Source: Rotaria sordida (taxonomy: Eukaryota > Rotifera > Eurotatoria > Philodinida > Philodinidae). Taken from it: DNA of 64,000 bases. Positions 62,701 through 64,000 of the stretch are shown here, in pieces. The stretch lies in the NCBI GenBank assembly GCA_905250125.1, contig CAJNOL010001157.1:1-64000 (forward strand), read 5' to 3'. The position numbers were made by a program, and so were the translations under genes. Positions within the stretch are counted from its first letter, which is position 1, and every line of letters begins with the position of its first letter. The notes below the pieces were generated by a model, which saw only the letters and a list, made by a program, of their open reading frames with translations, was not told where the DNA came from and searched no databases.

Positions 62701-64000
62701 TTTCCACTTTGGGTAAAAGCCTTTTGTCTGATATGTGTCCAGTGATCTTTTCTTCTCATGTTGTAGTGATTTAAAGATCGTCGGGGTGGCTCTGGGTTTG
62801 AAAAATTTAGATACGATATGCTTGACCCTAGACATCGAATACAAAAAATCGGAGAAAAATATCTCGTATCTTCAGGGGCGACTATCCTATTCCGATTAGA
62901 AAATTTCATTGAAAGTACCAATGTATGGTCCGACTTGATTCCAGTCCCAAAAACGTTTTATCAACCGAGTCTGGTCTGAAAATTTTCGACCCATCGGACG
63001 CTATTGGAAGAGGCTTAGTCCCCTCTAGAAATCAGACGATTCTATATTATAAGCGAAGAAAATATCTTCTTTTCAGCTTTAAACTTGAGTTGAATGCCTC
63101 TCTACAATTTTTTTTCTGGTTCCACTACTAAGCTATTATGTTAGATCAATGGCATTAGGGAACTGCGAGTCCGGATCCAATCTTTTATTTTTTGTTGGGC
63201 CCGATTAAACGTTTTTGTGGGCTCGGTGCTTCTCAGATGAGAAATCCAGCAACAAGATATAACTGTACGTTGAATTTTTCCTCTGAGACTAGCGAATAAA
63301 TAGCCGAAACCTTGATCATTCACTTGTTCATGTACACGAAGGGCACCAGGTATTGATAAAAAAAAACGTCGGGCTTGAACCCGACTGGGTCTGACCGGTC
63401 CGGACCCACAAAAACGTGGGCCCGCAGCTCCCTAAATGGCATAGATACAATATATTCCACGTTCTCTCTACTTCGAAAATCGCCAAATCGTTCATTTCCG
63501 ATCAAAAATGGTTCTTTTATTTTGTTGTTTATAGTTAGATGAAAAAGCAGATAAAGACGATCTACTTGGTGCTGATGATCGTCCTCGATCAAATATATCA
63601 TTTTTTTCAACAAGTGCTCGTGTAAGTATAACTTTAATTTTTGTTTTTTTTTTCTTACTTTTTATTTATATTTATTGATATAAAGCCACATCTAAAACAT
63701 CGTGCAACTGTTTTCAGTTTGGGTAATCGTGATTGTGTACTTAAACAAGAATTAGAAGCTCCAATAATTGTTCCACATGCCCAACAAAAAGCTGAAATAA
63801 AAGTAAAAAGAGAAATGTTTTTATTATTTGAATTGAATTCATTTTTGTATTTTTTTTTTTTTCAAGTATCCATATGAATATTTATTTCGTAGTGAACAAT
63901 ATGCTTTATTAGATAATTGTTGTCGTGAATATTTATTTCTATGTGATTTTTTTATGTTAAATAATCGATCAGCACCTGACTTTTTTATGGAAATATTTGA
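59738..64000 (+). CDS. VPS52: VPS52 (GARP/EARP tethering complex), partial at right edge
   Basis: Subunit of the GARP and EARP tethers for endosome-to-Golgi and recycling traffic. The first exon is 59738-59812 (MATEEPFHTDNTDLGDLESE). Further short exons give DEEWSLDDMEG, FIGETNNIANLHIQISSCDK, SMDHMLRNFQNNLANISNEI, TERQFLEQLHELSHKIKFVK and ISKIREFILQKIYQFRKPMT then NYEVPQNALL. After a 1.95-kb intron (about 61575-63534) come DEKADKDDLLGADDRPRS and HRATVFSLGNRDCVLKQELE then APIIVPHAQQ, and finally YPYEYLFRSEQYALLDNCCR then EYLFLCDFFM. All follow animal VPS52 collinearly. The N-terminal part is coiled coil, as expected for the complex-assembly region. About 400 of the usual 700 or so residues lie in the window. 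The long intron carries F9 and element B copy 2. Confidence 0.95.
61900..62520. repeat. Foldback element F9 in VPS52 intron, same family as F4
   Basis: Left arm from CTAACGAAGGAATCG (about 61931) with GCTTTTGAGCTCATATTTTG, TAGAATAACCTTAAAAGAG, CAGAGTTATAGCAATTTTAG and CTACTTGTAATTAGAATGCT. The right arm repeats these inverted (AGCATTCTAATTACAAGTAG at about 62271, CTAAAATTGCTATAACTCTG at about 62345, CGAGCTCAAAAT at about 62440). Arms are about 270 bp and close to 90 percent alike by eye. No coding capacity. Confidence 0.9.
63155..63435 (+). mobile_element. TIR element B, copy 2, with 6-bp target duplication
   Basis: 281-bp non-autonomous DNA element. Left end TTAGGGAACTGCGAGTCC; right end inverse TTAGGGAGCTGCGGGCCC. 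Direct ATGGCA flanks both sides (63149-63154 and 63436-63441), a good target-site duplication. It is much GC-richer than its surroundings, with self-complementary CCCGACTGGGT and GGTCCGGACC blocks near the right end. It has no transposase, so it would need one in trans. It lies in the last long intron of VPS52. Confidence 0.85.

Noticed and set aside
62617..62921. Overlapping minus-strand open frames in the VPS52 intron
   Set aside because: Repeat-derived, GC-richer sequence with no recognisable domain. A transposase or reverse transcriptase was looked for and not seen.
1..64000. CRISPR arrays, bacterial operons, ribosome binding sites, integrated viruses
   Set aside because: The sequence is eukaryotic with spliced genes. 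No regularly spaced direct repeats or viral genes were seen.

Overview
This is a very AT-rich (roughly three-quarters A+T) eukaryotic nuclear scaffold. Its genes are short-exon, with canonical GT..AG introns mostly of 45-80 bp and a minority of introns of 1-2.6 kb. Gene content is animal: lysosomal alpha-mannosidase, JTB, PABPN1, monoglyceride lipase, a rhodopsin-type GPCR, mitochondrial TyrRS, a PTC7-type PP2C, TFIIH p34 and VPS52. Base composition, Asn/Gln/Ser-rich homopolymers in otherwise conserved proteins, compact genes and AG acceptors placed 5-29 nt before several ATGs (as expected for spliced-leader addition) suggest a bdelloid rotifer. That assignment is inference; no rRNA or mitochondrial marker is present. 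A run of 100 Ns at 21458-21557 is an assembly gap.

Layout, left to right. 180-1665: decayed remnant of an Ig-domain (twitchin/titin-like) muscle-type protein (+). 2634-6939: complete MAN2B1-like alpha-mannosidase, about 18 exons (-). 7530-8021: intronless JTB homologue (-). 9112-11153: PABPN1, six exons (+). 11154-14540: low-complexity DNA with possible decayed coding patches. 14541-15410: intronless monoglyceride lipase (+). 18731-26181: 879-aa unrecognised coiled-coil, low-complexity protein, six exons (+). 30421-33565: rhodopsin-like GPCR, three exons (+). 34417-38411: unrecognised 366-aa protein, 14 exons including 16- and 28-nt exons (+). 38450-42941: PTC7-type PP2C phosphatase (-), convergent with the previous gene, with stop codons 38 bp apart. 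43184-49494: mitochondrial tyrosyl-tRNA synthetase (-). 51081-54037: 541-aa unrecognised Ser/Thr/Pro-rich protein (+). 56023-58374: TFIIH p34 (GTF2H3) (+). 59738-64000: VPS52, running off the right edge (+).

The genes are unrelated housekeeping or animal genes with no operon logic. The strongest unexplained structure is a set of nine inverted-repeat (foldback or MITE-like) elements between 35 and 62.5 kb. Seven lie inside the long introns and two in intergenic gaps. Several share a terminal motif close to TTAMGARGGRA. A separate small terminal-inverted-repeat element (63155-63435) with a 6-bp target duplication has a second copy nested inside one of the foldbacks. Another dispersed repeat is shared by the long introns of PABPN1 and the 879-aa gene. 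No CRISPR array, rRNA, convincing tRNA, or intact transposase or reverse transcriptase was seen.
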